Notes: generated by a model not told the origin, from the letters alone. A DNA stretch of 59,878 nucleotides from an uncultured Lachnospiraceae bacterium (GCA_910584585.1 CAJUBP010000028.1:1-59878); one strand, 5' to 3'; numbered from the stretch's first letter, positions 1 through 8,995 are shown. A program made the numbers and translations.

Positions 1-152
1 CCATACGAGTCACATCGCCCCCTGTTCTGGACTATCTATTTCCCGACAGCCCCTTCTTTTATTAACCGTAATTCCTCAATATCTTATATCAAAATAAAAA
101 ACCGAAATTCTATATTATTGACAAAGGTACATTGTGAATAACCGGATTGAAA

Positions 153-353
153 TTAGTGGATTACAGTTACATTTACAGCCTGGGGTCCCTTGGAACCTTC
201 TGTCACATCGAATTCTACAGATGCGCCTTCTTCCAAAGACTTGAAGCCTTCCATGTTTAATCCGGAATAGTGAACAAATACATCGTTTCCAGACTCATCA
301 GAAATGAAACCATATCCTTTTTGGTTGTTAAACCATTTTACTGTACCTTGCAT
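153..353 (-). CDS. CspA-family cold-shock protein
   Basis: A 66-residue single cold-shock domain that binds single-stranded RNA or DNA and acts as an RNA chaperone in the cytoplasm. The RNP1-like GYGFI and RNP2-like VFVHY motifs are both present after the initial GTVKWFN. I start at the ATG at 353 because GGAGG lies 7 bases upstream; a longer frame begins at a TTG that overlaps this ribosome site and is unlikely. The length is the usual one for the family. It is monocistronic, with a good vegetative promoter about 55-80 bases upstream on the same strand. The name CspA, CspB or CspC cannot be decided from sequence alone. Confidence 0.97.
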   Translation of the reverse strand: MQGTVKWFNNQKGYGFISDESGNDVFVHYSGLNMEGFKSLEEGASVEFDVTEGSKGPQAVNVTVIH

Positions 354-406
354 GCCAAGTACCTCCAAAAAATAATCTGCGCTGCATTGATTTACAACGT
401 AGGACT

Positions 407-435
407 ATAGTAACATATAATATGAAAAATGTAAA
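407..435 (-). promoter_or_regulatory. Sigma-A-type promoter of the cold-shock gene
   Basis: On the minus strand TTTACA (430-435) is followed after 17 bases by TACTAT (407-412). This leaves an AT-rich 5' leader of about 45 bases before the cold-shock start codon. Cold-shock mRNAs commonly have regulatory leaders, but no specific fold is evident here. Confidence 0.6.
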
Positions 436-522
436 GAATTATTCATAAAAATTTAAAAAAAGTAAAAAATTTTTTATTTTTGTAGGGGCCAACTTAAGAA
501 CCCCTTTAATTTCTCAGGGTTT

Positions 523-553
523 AATTCCCCCGCAGCTCTGCTGCGGGGGAATT
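523..553. terminator. GC-rich hairpin, possible terminator
   Basis: AATTCCCCCGCAGC (523-536) pairs perfectly with its complement at 540-553 across a 3-base loop. No T-run follows on either strand, so it is an atypical terminator. It lies between the cold-shock promoter and the dispersed structured repeat, downstream of the DUF5721 gene. Confidence 0.5.
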
Positions 554-560
554 CATTACT

Positions 561-799
561 ACAGTGAACAATCAATACTTCAATACACAGGAAAGGCAGG
601 AGGGCCCTTTGACTAAGCAAACGATTCATGGGCGTCCTTAGTGGAGGCGAAATCCACTGCTTATGGAGACTTAGGAAGGAAGGCTTTCCTGACTTCCTTA
701 GTCGTAGTTAGCAGTTAGTTCGCCGTAACGTTGCCCAGTTTGTGTGGCAAAGGGCCCTCCTGCCTTTCCGTCCGTACCTCAATATGAAACGTTTGTTGC
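561..799. repeat. Dispersed structured repeat, full copy 1
   Basis: First of three full-length copies of an unassigned repeat family (others near 35742-35960 and 42505-42720). A perfect 22-bp outer stem joins 590-611 to 748-769. Inside it a CAAAC/GTTTG stem, a GGGC/GCCC stem and a long hairpin of the type GACTTAGGAAG...CTTCCTTAGTC enclose a conserved core. The outer flanks (cagtgaacaatcaat on the left, atatgaaacgtttgttg on the right) match the ends of two short derivatives elsewhere in the window. It lies just downstream of the DUF5721 stop codon. No protein is encoded. Confidence 0.85.
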
Positions 800-803
800 A
801 ATA

Positions 804-1310
804 CTAAGTCAGCAGCTCAAAAGCAATCTGATGTTTTCGGAAAAACCGTTTTACCATATCGTCCCAGGCATGCTCTAAAGATTTATCCATAGAAAAAATA
901 TGGCAGGAAACCCCTGTGGTGCAGGTAAGTTTCTGATTCTGATATTTCAGGTTCAGATACATGCCGGAGACTTCTTCCGGCGAGAAACTGCTGCTGATGG
1001 AAGCCACCGTGCGCCTCTGGTTCTCACTGGATAACTGGAACACAAATTTGAAAGCGGAGGGCGTTCGTTTCCCCTTGATAATATCAAAGCAGATGGGGCG
1101 CGCCAGGGAGAAAGGAACATACTCTTCCTGGCTCATCAGCGGGTAAGGCTCATCTTCCGGGCTGAAGAAATCCGCGTTGGAACGGCCCTCCAGAAGATAA
1201 GTCATAAAAGTTGTGATGCTCCCCTCCCGAAGGAGAAAACTGTCAAATGTGTCTGTGCGCAGAAATATATTCATAAATTCTTTTACATCCGGAATGGAAA
1301 AAGCCGTCAT
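804..1310 (-). CDS. DUF5721 family protein
   Basis: A 168-residue cytoplasmic protein that I recognise as DUF5721, a family of unknown function common in Lachnospiraceae. Conserved-looking segments are VKEFMN near the start, DTFDSFLL, RPICFDIIKGKRTP in the middle and a C-terminal W-D-MVKRFF motif. The start at 1310 is preceded by GAGGAGG at good spacing; an upstream ATG in the same frame would add 16 residues unlike the family. It lies downstream of a YheO-type regulator on the same strand, separated by about 140 bases, so co-transcription is possible. No function can be inferred. Confidence 0.85.
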   Translation of the reverse strand: MTAFSIPDVKEFMNIFLRTDTFDSFLLREGSITTFMTYLLEGRSNADFFSPEDEPYPLMSQEEYVPFSLARPICFDIIKGKRTPSAFKFVFQLSSENQRRTVASISSSFSPEEVSGMYLNLKYQNQKLTCTTGVSCHIFSMDKSLEHAWDDMVKRFFRKHQIAFELLT

Positions 1311-1452
1311 AATAAACCTCCTCGAGTAATGTTCTCGGTAGTTTCTTAATAAATGCAATGGTCATATCAAAACAGAGCTCAACTTTGCGGTTCTTTTCAC
1401 GCGGCGGGATAGGATGACATGCGGCGGGATAGGGCAGCGTGCGTCAGGTGCG

Positions 1453-2094
1453 TTAAGGTTCCTTCTTATTCAGATAACGGTACACGGTGGGAACCGACAC
1501 AAAGAGCTGCGCGGCGATTTCCGCTACGGAGCCTTTTACCTTCAGAATGCCCTCTTCGTCCATCCGGTGGACGATGCGGACTTTTTCCTGAATGGACATC
1601 CGGGCAGGCGAAATCCCGCTCTCGGCGATGATTTCCTGAATCCGATCCCGCATCAGACTGGCCATGGGTTTGTCCAGGCTTTCGGAATATTCCGTTTCCC
1701 TGCACCCGGACAGCCGGAACAATTCCAGAAGGTTTGCCAGGGCGTTATTCAGATCCTGCACGGCGCTCATGGTTTTGTTGATGCACAGAAGGCCGATGAG
1801 CCGCCCTTCATTTTTGATAAAATATGTGGAAGAGAGGAATTCTCCGTTTTTGTTCCGGCCGGTATAATTGGCCAGATAATCGGCATTCTGGTAAGAGCCT
1901 TTGGCGATAATGTCTTTGGCAAGGTCTGTCAGCGGATTGCCGATTTCCCGGCCGGACACGCTGTTGTGGATGGCGGCCAGCGAGTGATCCGGATCCTTTG
2001 TGTCATGGATCACGATTTCACAGCCGGGGCCGCAGACTTCTGCCAGAAAAGGGGCGATATCAATATATAGTTGCAGTACTTCATGATCTGTCAT
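1453..2094 (-). CDS. YheO/DauR-type transcriptional regulator (PAS plus HTH)
   Basis: The protein of 213 residues has an N-terminal YheO-like PAS domain (about residues 8-120, with CEIVIHD and SAVQDLNN-type segments) and a C-terminal DauR-like helix-turn-helix that contains KVRIVHRMDEEGILKVKGSVAEIAAQ-type text followed by VSVPTVYRYLNK. Members of this family act as cytoplasmic regulators of amino-acid and D-amino-acid metabolism. A GTG at 2103 is an alternative start; the ATG at 2094 has AGG 8 bases upstream and is preferred. The flavodoxin gene is next upstream on the same strand, and ridA-patB lie beyond on the other strand, so enamine or sulfur amino-acid metabolism is a plausible target, by inference only. 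Confidence 0.88.
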   Translation of the reverse strand: MTDHEVLQLYIDIAPFLAEVCGPGCEIVIHDTKDPDHSLAAIHNSVSGREIGNPLTDLAKDIIAKGSYQNADYLANYTGRNKNGEFLSSTYFIKNEGRLIGLLCINKTMSAVQDLNNALANLLELFRLSGCRETEYSESLDKPMASLMRDRIQEIIAESGISPARMSIQEKVRIVHRMDEEGILKVKGSVAEIAAQLFVSVPTVYRYLNKKEP

Positions 2095-2239
2095 ATACGG
2101 CACCTGCCTTGGTTTTATGTACAGTGGGATGGCCGTGCGGCATGCCTGCCGGAAGAATGAGAATGATGGTGGGTTTGCTATGAAAGTTTTTGATTTTCAT
2201 AGCAGGATGGGCCGGAAGGCTGAGCATGCGGGGACCTTA

Positions 2240-3004
2240 TTATAGGAACAGTTCATTTTCTTTCCGGCCGCTGCAGGCTTTTTTCAGCTTCATGCCGGCT
2301 GCGGCAAGGAGGGCTTTATTGACGCTGCGGGCCTTCTGCGGGCAGATCGTTATGCAGCGCATACAGGAAATGCAGAGCTTGGGATCTGTTTTGGCAGGGT
2401 TTTCCCGGTCAATGGCGCCTGCGGGACATTTATCTGCGCAAATACCGCAGAGACTGCAGGCTTTTCCGGCTGCGGGCTTCATAGGGACGCCGCCGTATTC
2501 CCGGTAAGGGCGGTTTCCAGGCAGGGTCAGAGGGGAAGAGAGGGAACCGGATTCCATTTTGGCGCGGATGGTCTCGGCGAAGCCGGCCAGTTCTTTTTCA
2601 TCCTGGGCATCCGGCCGTCCGGCGGCGTACTGGCGCATAATAGAGTGCTCTGCCACAGCGGCCACGGCGGCAATACAGGAAAAACCCGATTCTGTCAAAA
2701 CGTCCTTAAGTTCTGCGAAAGTGTCGTCGTAAGCCCTGTTTCCGTATACGGCGATCAGAATAGCAGAAGCGTTGTTTCCTTTCATCTGGCGCAGCCGGGA
2801 TACGGCTGTTTCCGGAACCCGGCCGCCGTAGGAGGGGACGGATACGATGCAGACGTCTGCTTCGGCAAAAGAGCAGGAAGAAAAGTCTTTGCCGCGCTCC
2901 GTTAAGTCAATCAGGACGCTTTCGGAAGAAAAAGATTTCGTGAAGCAATCGGATACTTTTTTAGTGCCTCCGGTGGGGCTGAATACAATATGATAAACAG
3001 ACAT
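2240..3004 (-). CDS. EFR1-type flavodoxin-ferredoxin electron carrier
   Basis: The 254-residue protein joins an N-terminal flavodoxin-like domain (FSPTGGTKKV phosphate-binding loop, then VPSYGGRVPE) to a C-terminal double 4Fe-4S ferredoxin domain. The two cluster motifs are CSLCGICADKCP and CISCMRCITICP. Such proteins are cytoplasmic low-potential electron carriers in anaerobes; the partner is unknown. The ATG at 3004 is preceded by GGAG. It is divergent from ridA across a 171-base intergenic region that holds direct repeats. Whether it belongs functionally with ridA-patB is not shown by the sequence. Confidence 0.9.
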   Translation of the reverse strand: MSVYHIVFSPTGGTKKVSDCFTKSFSSESVLIDLTERGKDFSSCSFAEADVCIVSVPSYGGRVPETAVSRLRQMKGNNASAILIAVYGNRAYDDTFAELKDVLTESGFSCIAAVAAVAEHSIMRQYAAGRPDAQDEKELAGFAETIRAKMESGSLSSPLTLPGNRPYREYGGVPMKPAAGKACSLCGICADKCPAGAIDRENPAKTDPKLCISCMRCITICPQKARSVNKALLAAAGMKLKKACSGRKENELFL

Positions 3005-3078
3005 AGCAGTGCTCCTTTCAGGATTGTTTTGTTTCTTATGGAATATTGTATCAGAGACCCTTGCACATTGCAATTTTT

Positions 3079-3119
3079 TTGATAAAAATATTTACAACTT
3101 GATAAAAATATTATAATAT
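3079..3119 (+). promoter_or_regulatory. Promoter with 20-bp-spaced direct repeats before ridA
   Basis: TTGATAAAAATATT occurs at 3079-3092 and again at 3099-3112, exactly 20 bases apart. A TTTACA (3091-3096) with a TATAAT/TAATAT (3112-3119) sits across the repeats, giving a plausible sigma-A promoter for ridA. Two sites on the same helix face suggest an operator for a dimeric regulator; the YheO-type regulator encoded at 1453-2094 is a candidate. Confidence 0.5.
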
Positions 3120-3175
3120 AGCCGTAGAGGATTGATTAATTTCTGATAAAATTGTATGGAAAAGGAGAATGTATT

Positions 3176-3556
3176 ATGGGAAAAAATGTAATTTCCACCA
3201 AAAACGCGCCGGCGGCCATCGGGCCTTATTCGCAGGGAATTGAGGCCAACGGAATTGTCTTTGTATCCGGCCAGCTTCCGATTAATCCGGAGACAGGGGA
3301 ATTTGCCGGAACGGATATTTCCAGCCAGGCGGAGCAGTCACTGAAAAATGTGCAGGCAGTGCTTGCCGAAGCGGGGCTTACTCTGGCTAATGTGGCAAAA
3401 GCCACTGTATTTTTAAAGGATATCAATGATTTTGCAGCTATGAATGAGGTGTATGCCCGCTATTTTACAGAAGAATGTCCTGCAAGATCCGCAGTTCAGG
3501 CGGCGGCTCTTCCCAAGGACGCCCTGGTGGAAATTGAGGTAATTGCTGTCAGATAA
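3176..3556 (+). CDS. ridA: RidA family reactive enamine/imine deaminase
   Basis: A 126-residue RidA (YjgF/YER057c) protein, which hydrolyses reactive 2-aminoacrylate-type enamines to keto acids in the cytoplasm. The sequence shows IGPYSQGI near the start, FVSGQLPINPETGE, and the C-terminal PARSAVQAAALPKDALVEIE with the Arg that binds substrate carboxylate. AAGGAG precedes the ATG at 3176. It is followed 70 bases later by a PatB-type C-S lyase whose beta-elimination chemistry releases 2-aminoacrylate, so the pair makes metabolic sense. Confidence 0.96.
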   Translation: MGKNVISTKNAPAAIGPYSQGIEANGIVFVSGQLPINPETGEFAGTDISSQAEQSLKNVQAVLAEAGLTLANVAKATVFLKDINDFAAMNEVYARYFTEECPARSAVQAAALPKDALVEIEVIAVR

Positions 3557-3626
3557 GAAATTGTCAGAAAATATGCAGGTTATTTCGCGCGGTTTCTGTA
3601 ATCAAACAAAAGGAGAAGTGTTATCT

Positions 3627-4850
3627 ATGAAATACGATTTTACGTCAATTATGGATCGCCATGGCAAAGACGCGATAGCAGTGGATGGTCTGGGCGGAAT
3701 GCCGGGTTTTACCCCCAGCGCTCCCAAGGAGGGGTTTGACGCGATACCCATGTGGGTGGCGGATATGAATTTCCCCACAGTTCCCACCATTCCGGAGGCA
3801 ATTATTGAACGGGCGAAGCATCCGGCTTACGGATATTTTCTGCCCACCGACGAATATTATAACGCAATTATCAAATGGCAGGAGACCCGCAACGGAGTCA
3901 CCGGCCTGACCAAAGAATGTATTGGGTATGAGAACGGAGTGCTGGGCGGCGTGATTTCTGCTCTGACAGCCTTTGCCGCTCCGGGAGACGCTGTTTTGCT
4001 CCACAGCCCTACGTACATTGGCTTTACTTCCAGCCTGAATAATAACGGGTTTAAAATTGTCCACAGCCCGCTGATCAAAGATGAAAACGGCGTATGGCGG
4101 ATGGACTATGAGGACATGGATAGAAAGATAAAAGAGGAAACGATCCATGTGGCAATTCTCTGCAGCCCCCATAATCCCTGCGGCCGTGTCTGGGAACGGT
4201 GGGAGCTGGAAAAAGCAATGGAAATCTATAAAGCCAATGACTGTCTGGTGATTTCCGATGAAATCTGGTCCGACATCATTCTGGAGGGGCATAAGCATAT
4301 CCCTGCTCAGATGATCAGCGAGGACGCCAGAAACCGAACCGTTGCAGTGTATGCGCCCAGCAAAACCTTCAACCTTGCAGGTCTGGTGGGGAGCTATCAC
4401 ATTATTTACAACAAATATCTCAGGGACCGCACAGTTGCAAAGGGCAGCAAGCCCCATTACAATGATATGAACGTGCTTTCCATGCATGCGCTTCTGGGCG
4501 CTTACCGTCCGGAAGGATACGAATGGGTGGACGAGCTCTGCCAGGTGATTACCGGAAATATCAATTACGCCTGCGATTATATCCGGGATCACTTTGAAGG
4601 TGTGGAGGTGTTCCGTCCGGAAGGGACCTACATGCTCTTTCTGGACTGCAGCAAGTGGTGCGAAGCCCATGATAAGACCATCGAAGAACTGGAGCAGGCA
4701 GCATGGGATGTGGGCGTGGCCTGCCAGGACGGCCGGATGTTTCACGGCCCCTGCGCAGTGCGCATGAACCTTGCCCTCCCCTTAAGCCGCGTCAAAGAAG
4801 CTTTTGAGCGGTTGGACAAATATGTGTTTAACGGCGGTTTGTCAGAATAA
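3627..4850 (+). CDS. PatB/MalY-type cystathionine beta-lyase (PLP aminotransferase fold)
   Basis: A 407-residue fold-type I PLP enzyme of the MalY/PatB family, which cleaves C-S bonds of cystathionine or cysteine to give a thiol or sulfide, pyruvate and ammonia. Recognisable features are PMWVADMNFPT at the start, SPHNPCGRVW, SDEIWSDI and the PLP lysine in SKTFNLAGL. AGGAG lies before the ATG at 3627. Family members are normally about 390-400 residues. It is most likely co-transcribed with ridA and ends at a strong terminator. MalY-like regulatory roles also exist in the family, so substrate is inferred. Confidence 0.93.
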   Translation: MKYDFTSIMDRHGKDAIAVDGLGGMPGFTPSAPKEGFDAIPMWVADMNFPTVPTIPEAIIERAKHPAYGYFLPTDEYYNAIIKWQETRNGVTGLTKECIGYENGVLGGVISALTAFAAPGDAVLLHSPTYIGFTSSLNNNGFKIVHSPLIKDENGVWRMDYEDMDRKIKEETIHVAILCSPHNPCGRVWERWELEKAMEIYKANDCLVISDEIWSDIILEGHKHIPAQMISEDARNRTVAVYAPSKTFNLAGLVGSYHIIYNKYLRDRTVAKGSKPHYNDMNVLSMHALLGAYRPEGYEWVDELCQVITGNINYACDYIRDHFEGVEVFRPEGTYMLFLDCSKWCEAHDKTIEELEQAAWDVGVACQDGRMFHGPCAVRMNLALPLSRVKEAFERLDKYVFNGGLSE

Positions 4851-4861
4851 AAGATCTCAGA

Positions 4862-4916
4862 GCTGCCGCATGAACAGGAAATTGTTTTGATTTCCCGTTT
4901 CATGCGGCAGTTTTTT
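4862..4916 (+). terminator. Rho-independent terminator after patB
   Basis: CTGCCGCATGAA (from 4863) pairs with TTTCATGCGGCAG ending near 4910, with a second pairing of GGAAAT and ATTTCC inside, followed by TTTTTT. It closes the ridA-patB unit. Confidence 0.9.
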
Positions 4917-4979
4917 GATGGGCATTCCGCTTTTTAACGATGAAAGTTTCATGCGGCAGTTTTTTGATGGGCATTCCGC
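4897..4979 (+). repeat. Duplicated terminator arm
   Basis: The 34-bp segment at 4897-4930, which is the 3' arm and T-run of the patB terminator plus following bases, is repeated exactly at 4946-4979. The second copy lacks the complete partner arm, so it cannot form the full terminator. It looks like a local duplication with a 49-bp period. Confidence 0.85.
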
Positions 4980-5202
4980 CCCTGTAAGCGGGAAATTATC
5001 GCTGCGGCTGCACAGCCCATTGGAACAGTTCAGCCCATTGGGTAAAATGTCTGAAACCAGTGGAAAAAAACATTCAGATATAGTATAATAACGAAAGAAT
5101 GTGCAGGGCGGCGGCGCTGTGAATATTCAGGCGGCCTTGAGGAACCGCCGTATGGGCAAAAGCGTCCCTGTACAGAATGTATGGCAGTTTCGGAGGAAGA
5201 AT

Positions 5203-6486
5203 ATGGAAGATAAGTTATTTCATTTAGTGGAAAAGGGAACCAGCGCCGTGATGGTGGTGCAGGAGGCGGCGCGCCAGTTAGAGGCGGCGGGATTTGAAGA
5301 ACTGGATTTCGCTGCCGGCTGGGGTCTGACGGAGAACGGGAGATATTATGTGAAACATCACGACACCGCTTTATTTGCCTTTACCATAGGGACGAAAGCG
5401 GAGTTTCGGAATGCGGTCCGCATCGGGGCGGCCCATACGGATTTCCCCTGTCTGAGAATCAAGCCCAATCCGGATATATCTGCGGGAGGATATGGCCAGG
5501 TAAATGTGGAAGTGTACGGCGGAGCAATTTTAAATACCTGGCTGGACAGGCCTTTGGGCATTTCCGGGCGGGTGGCGGTGCAGAGCGGCGATGTGCTTCA
5601 TCCCGATATGCGTTATTTTTCAGCGGACAGGCCTTTGCTTGTGATTCCGAATCTAGCCATTCATATGAACCGGGAAGTCAATCAAGGAGTGGAACTGAAT
5701 AAACAGACAGATATGCTGCCGATTTTGGGGCTGCTGGACGAAAAGATAAAGGACCAGAAGCTTCTGATAGAGTTTCTTGCAAAAGAGCTGCAGACGGAAC
5801 CGGAGCAGATTCTGGATTATGAATTGTGGGTGTATTGCGCCCAAAAACCTCAATATATCGGCGTGCAGGAAGAATTTATTCTCTCCCCCAGACTGGATAA
5901 TCTGACCTCCGTTCAGGCGCTGCTGACCGGATTGATTGGCGGCAAACGGGAAAGCGGCCTGAATGTGGTTGCATTATTTGATCATGAGGAAGTGGGCAGC
6001 CAGACCAAACAGGGGGCCGGTTCCCTGCTGCTTCTCACCCTTTTGGAAAAAATCAACGGCAGCATGAAAAAGACAGACGAACAGACCAGACAAAGTCTCT
6101 ACAACGCTTTTTTCCTGTCCGTGGACGTGGCTCATGGCCTCCATCCGAACAAGATGGGAAAAATGGATCCCACCAACAAACCGGTGCTGGGCCGGGGACT
6201 CTGCATTAAGGAAGCCGGCTCCCAGTCTTATGCCACAGACTGCGAGGCAGTTGCAGTGGTGGAACAGATTTGCAGAAAATACAAGGTTCCCTATCAGAAA
6301 TTTGTGAACCGATCAGATGTCAGGGGAGGCGGAACCCTAGGCTCCATCGCATCCAGCATTCTGCCGGTGCGTACGGTGGATATTGGAATTCCGGTTCTGG
6401 CCATGCACTCTGCAGCGGAGACCATGGGAACAGCCGATATGAAAGCATTGACAAAGCTGCTGACGGCTTATTTTTCAGATTTATAA
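5203..6486 (+). CDS. M18 family aminopeptidase
   Basis: A 427-residue cytosolic zinc aminopeptidase of peptidase family M18, releasing N-terminal residues from peptides. Metal-binding and catalytic positions are visible in GAAHTDFP, SPRLDNLTS, DHEEVGSQT, DVAHGLHPN and the C-terminal MHSAAETMG with a histidine. A longer upstream frame exists, but the ATG at 5203 has CGGAGGA just before it. Length matches bacterial M18 enzymes (about 420-460). It is followed after 28 bases by a transglutaminase-like lipoprotein gene, so the two may be co-transcribed. Confidence 0.95.
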   Translation: MEDKLFHLVEKGTSAVMVVQEAARQLEAAGFEELDFAAGWGLTENGRYYVKHHDTALFAFTIGTKAEFRNAVRIGAAHTDFPCLRIKPNPDISAGGYGQVNVEVYGGAILNTWLDRPLGISGRVAVQSGDVLHPDMRYFSADRPLLVIPNLAIHMNREVNQGVELNKQTDMLPILGLLDEKIKDQKLLIEFLAKELQTEPEQILDYELWVYCAQKPQYIGVQEEFILSPRLDNLTSVQALLTGLIGGKRESGLNVVALFDHEEVGSQTKQGAGSLLLLTLLEKINGSMKKTDEQTRQSLYNAFFLSVDVAHGLHPNKMGKMDPTNKPVLGRGLCIKEAGSQSYATDCEAVAVVEQICRKYKVPYQKFVNRSDVRGGGTLGSIASSILPVRTVDIGIPVLAMHSAAETMGTADMKALTKLLTAYFSDL

Positions 6487-6514
6487 GATAAGAAATCATG
6501 GAAGGAAGACAGAA

Positions 6515-7714
6515 ATGAAATGGATCAGAAGCAGAACGGCAGCATTGCTGATTTTGCTCCTTGCCGTATTCGCGAATGCATGCGCTCCCGCGGATATTCA
6601 GCAGTTTTTCCAGGAGGACGCAGAGAACATAGAATCCGAAAGCGTGGTGGATGATGAGACCAGGCAGAGGGCAGAAGCGCCTGAGGCGGATACCTGGCGG
6701 TTGGAAAAGGCTCAGAGGGAGCAGATATCCGTGGGCAAGTACGCCTATGAGCATCTGGATGAGCAGGGACAGGTAATTTATGATGAGATGCTGACGGCGA
6801 TTTTAAATCACGAAGAGAAAATCAGGCTGTCCACTACGGATTTGGAACTGATGCGCAAAGCTTATACGGCAGTCTGCGGAGACTACGGCGGCCTGTTCTG
6901 GGTAGACGGATATGTATTTACCAGGTACGCCAAAGGGGATGAACTGGTAAGCCTGGAGTTTGCCCCCAAGTATACCATGTCAGAAGAAGAGCGGAAAATT
7001 ACCCAGGCGCAGATCGATGAGATTGTGGAAATGTGGATGAACGGGATTTCCATCAATGATACAGATTATGATAAGGCGAAATATGTCTATGAGCTTCTGG
7101 CTTTGAATACGGAATATGTGCCCAACGCCACGGACAGCCAAAATATTATCAGCGTGTTTATCAAACGGCAGACCGTTTGCCAGGGCTATGCCTGCGCAGT
7201 TCAGTATCTTCTGGGACAGCTTGGGATTCAGAGCGTGATCGTCAGCGGCACTGCCCTGGGGGACGCTCATGCGTGGAATCTGATTTGCCTGGACGGAGAA
7301 TACTATTACATGGACGCCACCTGGGGAAATAATGGGTACCGGAATCAAGAAGGGCTGGAAACTTCCTTCATTGATTACAATTATATGGCCATGACCACTG
7401 CGGAGATGATGATGGGGCATGTGCCGGATTCAGAAATTGAATTGCCGGAGTGCACGGCGGTAATGAATAATTATTATATCAAAGAGGGAACCTATATTGA
7501 GGAATGGAATCAGGAACAGATGGGCGCGATTCTTGCGGACGCCTGGATGCAGGGACAGGTGGTAACCCTGCGGTTTTCCGACGAAATTCTGAAAAAGCAG
7601 GCGTTTCAGTATTTTATCGAGGAAGGATACATTGCGGATTACTGCGATGGGATAACGGAAGTCAATTATATTGAAGATAATATGTGGAAAGAGATCAGTT
7701 TTTGTTTTAACTGA
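6515..7714 (+). CDS. Transglutaminase-like exported lipoprotein
   Basis: The 399-residue protein begins with a signal peptide (about residues 1-23) ending in ANAC, a weak lipobox that suggests membrane anchoring outside the cell. A central transglutaminase-core domain carries the expected triad: Cys in TVCQGYA, His in GDAHAWN and Asp in YYMDATWG. Bacterial members act as thiol proteases or peptide-bond-modifying enzymes on the envelope; the substrate is unknown. GGAAGG precedes the ATG. It follows the M18 peptidase gene closely and ends at a terminator. Acyl modification at the cysteine is likely but the lipobox is not ideal. Confidence 0.88.
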   Translation: MKWIRSRTAALLILLLAVFANACAPADIQQFFQEDAENIESESVVDDETRQRAEAPEADTWRLEKAQREQISVGKYAYEHLDEQGQVIYDEMLTAILNHEEKIRLSTTDLELMRKAYTAVCGDYGGLFWVDGYVFTRYAKGDELVSLEFAPKYTMSEEERKITQAQIDEIVEMWMNGISINDTDYDKAKYVYELLALNTEYVPNATDSQNIISVFIKRQTVCQGYACAVQYLLGQLGIQSVIVSGTALGDAHAWNLICLDGEYYYMDATWGNNGYRNQEGLETSFIDYNYMAMTTAEMMMGHVPDSEIELPECTAVMNNYYIKEGTYIEEWNQEQMGAILADAWMQGQVVTLRFSDEILKKQAFQYFIEEGYIADYCDGITEVNYIEDNMWKEISFCFN

Positions 7715-7727
7715 CGGATTGCAGCGG

Positions 7728-7766
7728 GCCGCTTTTGTACGAATTTTGCAAAAGCGGCTGTTTTTT
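7728..7766 (+). terminator. Rho-independent terminator after the transglutaminase gene
   Basis: GCCGCTTTTG pairs with CAAAAGCGGC across a 10-11-base loop and is followed by a T-run. The intergenic stretch from here to 8051 is AT-rich with no RNA structure that I can name; it contains two copies of AAAACTATGT about 65 bases apart. Confidence 0.9.
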
Positions 7767-8051
7767 GTATGGATGCAGCCGAATACAGAAAGATGGGGTT
7801 TTGGAATATGGAGACTGCTTAGCATTGTTTTTTCAGCCGAATTCTGGAAATAGGGCTTTTCAAATAGGAATATTTATGTTAGGATAAAGTGGTATTAAAA
7901 ACTATGTCCGATTATAATGATGAAAAGGAAAAGAGCTTTAAATATTGAATTCGGCGGGAAATAAAAACTATGTAAAATAATAAAAGAAGGACATGTAATT
8001 ATTTAAAGTGCCGAATATAGTGAGAAATAATACTATATCAGGAGGAAGAAC

Positions 8052-8891
8052 ATGAGCTATAAGATCGTAATAGACAGCTGCGGGGAGCTGACCGAAGAGT
8101 TAAAGCAGGACGGGCATTACGAAAGCGTGCCGCTGGAAATTTTTGTGGATGATTATCATATTGTGGATGATGAGACTTTTGACCAGGCAGAATTCTTAAG
8201 ACGCGTGGCGGCAAGCCCCAACTGCCCCAAATCCACTTGTCCCTCGCCGGAACGCTACGTGGAAGCCTTTGACTGTGAAGCAGAGCATGTCTATGGGGTG
8301 ACCCTTTCTTCGCAGCTCAGCGGATCCTATAACAGCGCTGAACTTGGGAAAAAGCTTTATTTAGAAGAAAAAGGCGATAAGAAAATTCACATTTTTGATT
8401 CCAAATCCGCTTCTGTGGGAGAGACGCTGGTAGGAATGAAGATTCAGGAATATGAAGAGGCAGGGCTGCCTTTTGAAGAAGTGATTGAAAAGGTGGAAGC
8501 GTTTATTGCTGAGAAGAACACTTCTTTTGTTCTGGAAACGTTAGAGACTCTCAGGAAAAACGGCAGGCTGAGCAACATCAAGGCATTTGTGGCCAATACG
8601 CTGAACATTAAGCCTGTGATGGCGGGAAGCCGGGAAGGAACGATTTATCAGCTGGGGCAGGCAAGAGGGATTACAAAAGCAGTGGATAAGATGATCAAAG
8701 ACCTGGTGGCCAAAACAGCAAATCCCAGGGAAAAGATTCTTGCGATTTCCCACTGCAACTGTCCGGAGAGAGCGAAGGCAGCAGTGGAAAAAATAAAGCA
8801 GATGGCGGAATTTAAGAGAATTATCGTGGTGGAGACAGCCGGCATCAGCAGCATGTACGCCAGTGACGGCGGAATTATTATGGTTGTGTAG
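8052..8891 (+). CDS. DegV family fatty-acid-binding protein
   Basis: A 279-residue DegV (FakB-like) protein. The family binds a fatty acid in the cytoplasm and presents it to the kinase FakA for phosphorylation. Typical elements are IVIDSCGEL at the start, the P-x-x-CP-S-P segment (STCPSPE), VTLSSQLSGSYNSA, and IFDSKSASVGE. GGAGGA precedes the ATG. No FakA gene lies nearby in the window. It is monocistronic and ends at a long-loop hairpin. Confidence 0.95.
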   Translation: MSYKIVIDSCGELTEELKQDGHYESVPLEIFVDDYHIVDDETFDQAEFLRRVAASPNCPKSTCPSPERYVEAFDCEAEHVYGVTLSSQLSGSYNSAELGKKLYLEEKGDKKIHIFDSKSASVGETLVGMKIQEYEEAGLPFEEVIEKVEAFIAEKNTSFVLETLETLRKNGRLSNIKAFVANTLNIKPVMAGSREGTIYQLGQARGITKAVDKMIKDLVAKTANPREKILAISHCNCPERAKAAVEKIKQMAEFKRIIVVETAGISSMYASDGGIIMVV

Positions 8892-8901
8892 CAGGGGGAA
8901 A

Positions 8902-8952
8902 GAACAGCCCGGGAACAATTTCCGCTAGTATAGGAGGACTTCCGGGCTGTTC
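8902..8952. terminator. Hairpin between convergent degV and FMN-binding-like gene
   Basis: GAACAGCCCGG pairs perfectly with CCGGGCTGTTC over a loop of about 27 bases. It lies between two convergent genes and may terminate both, although the T-tract is poor. Confidence 0.55.
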
Positions 8953-8995
8953 CTTATGTAAGAGATTTTGCCGAGGGCAGGCTGGTAACAGCAGT

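Noticed and set aside
3645..4745. A 366-codon open frame opposite the PatB-type gene
   Set aside because: It is a shadow of a well-supported PLP enzyme; no domain and no ribosome site.
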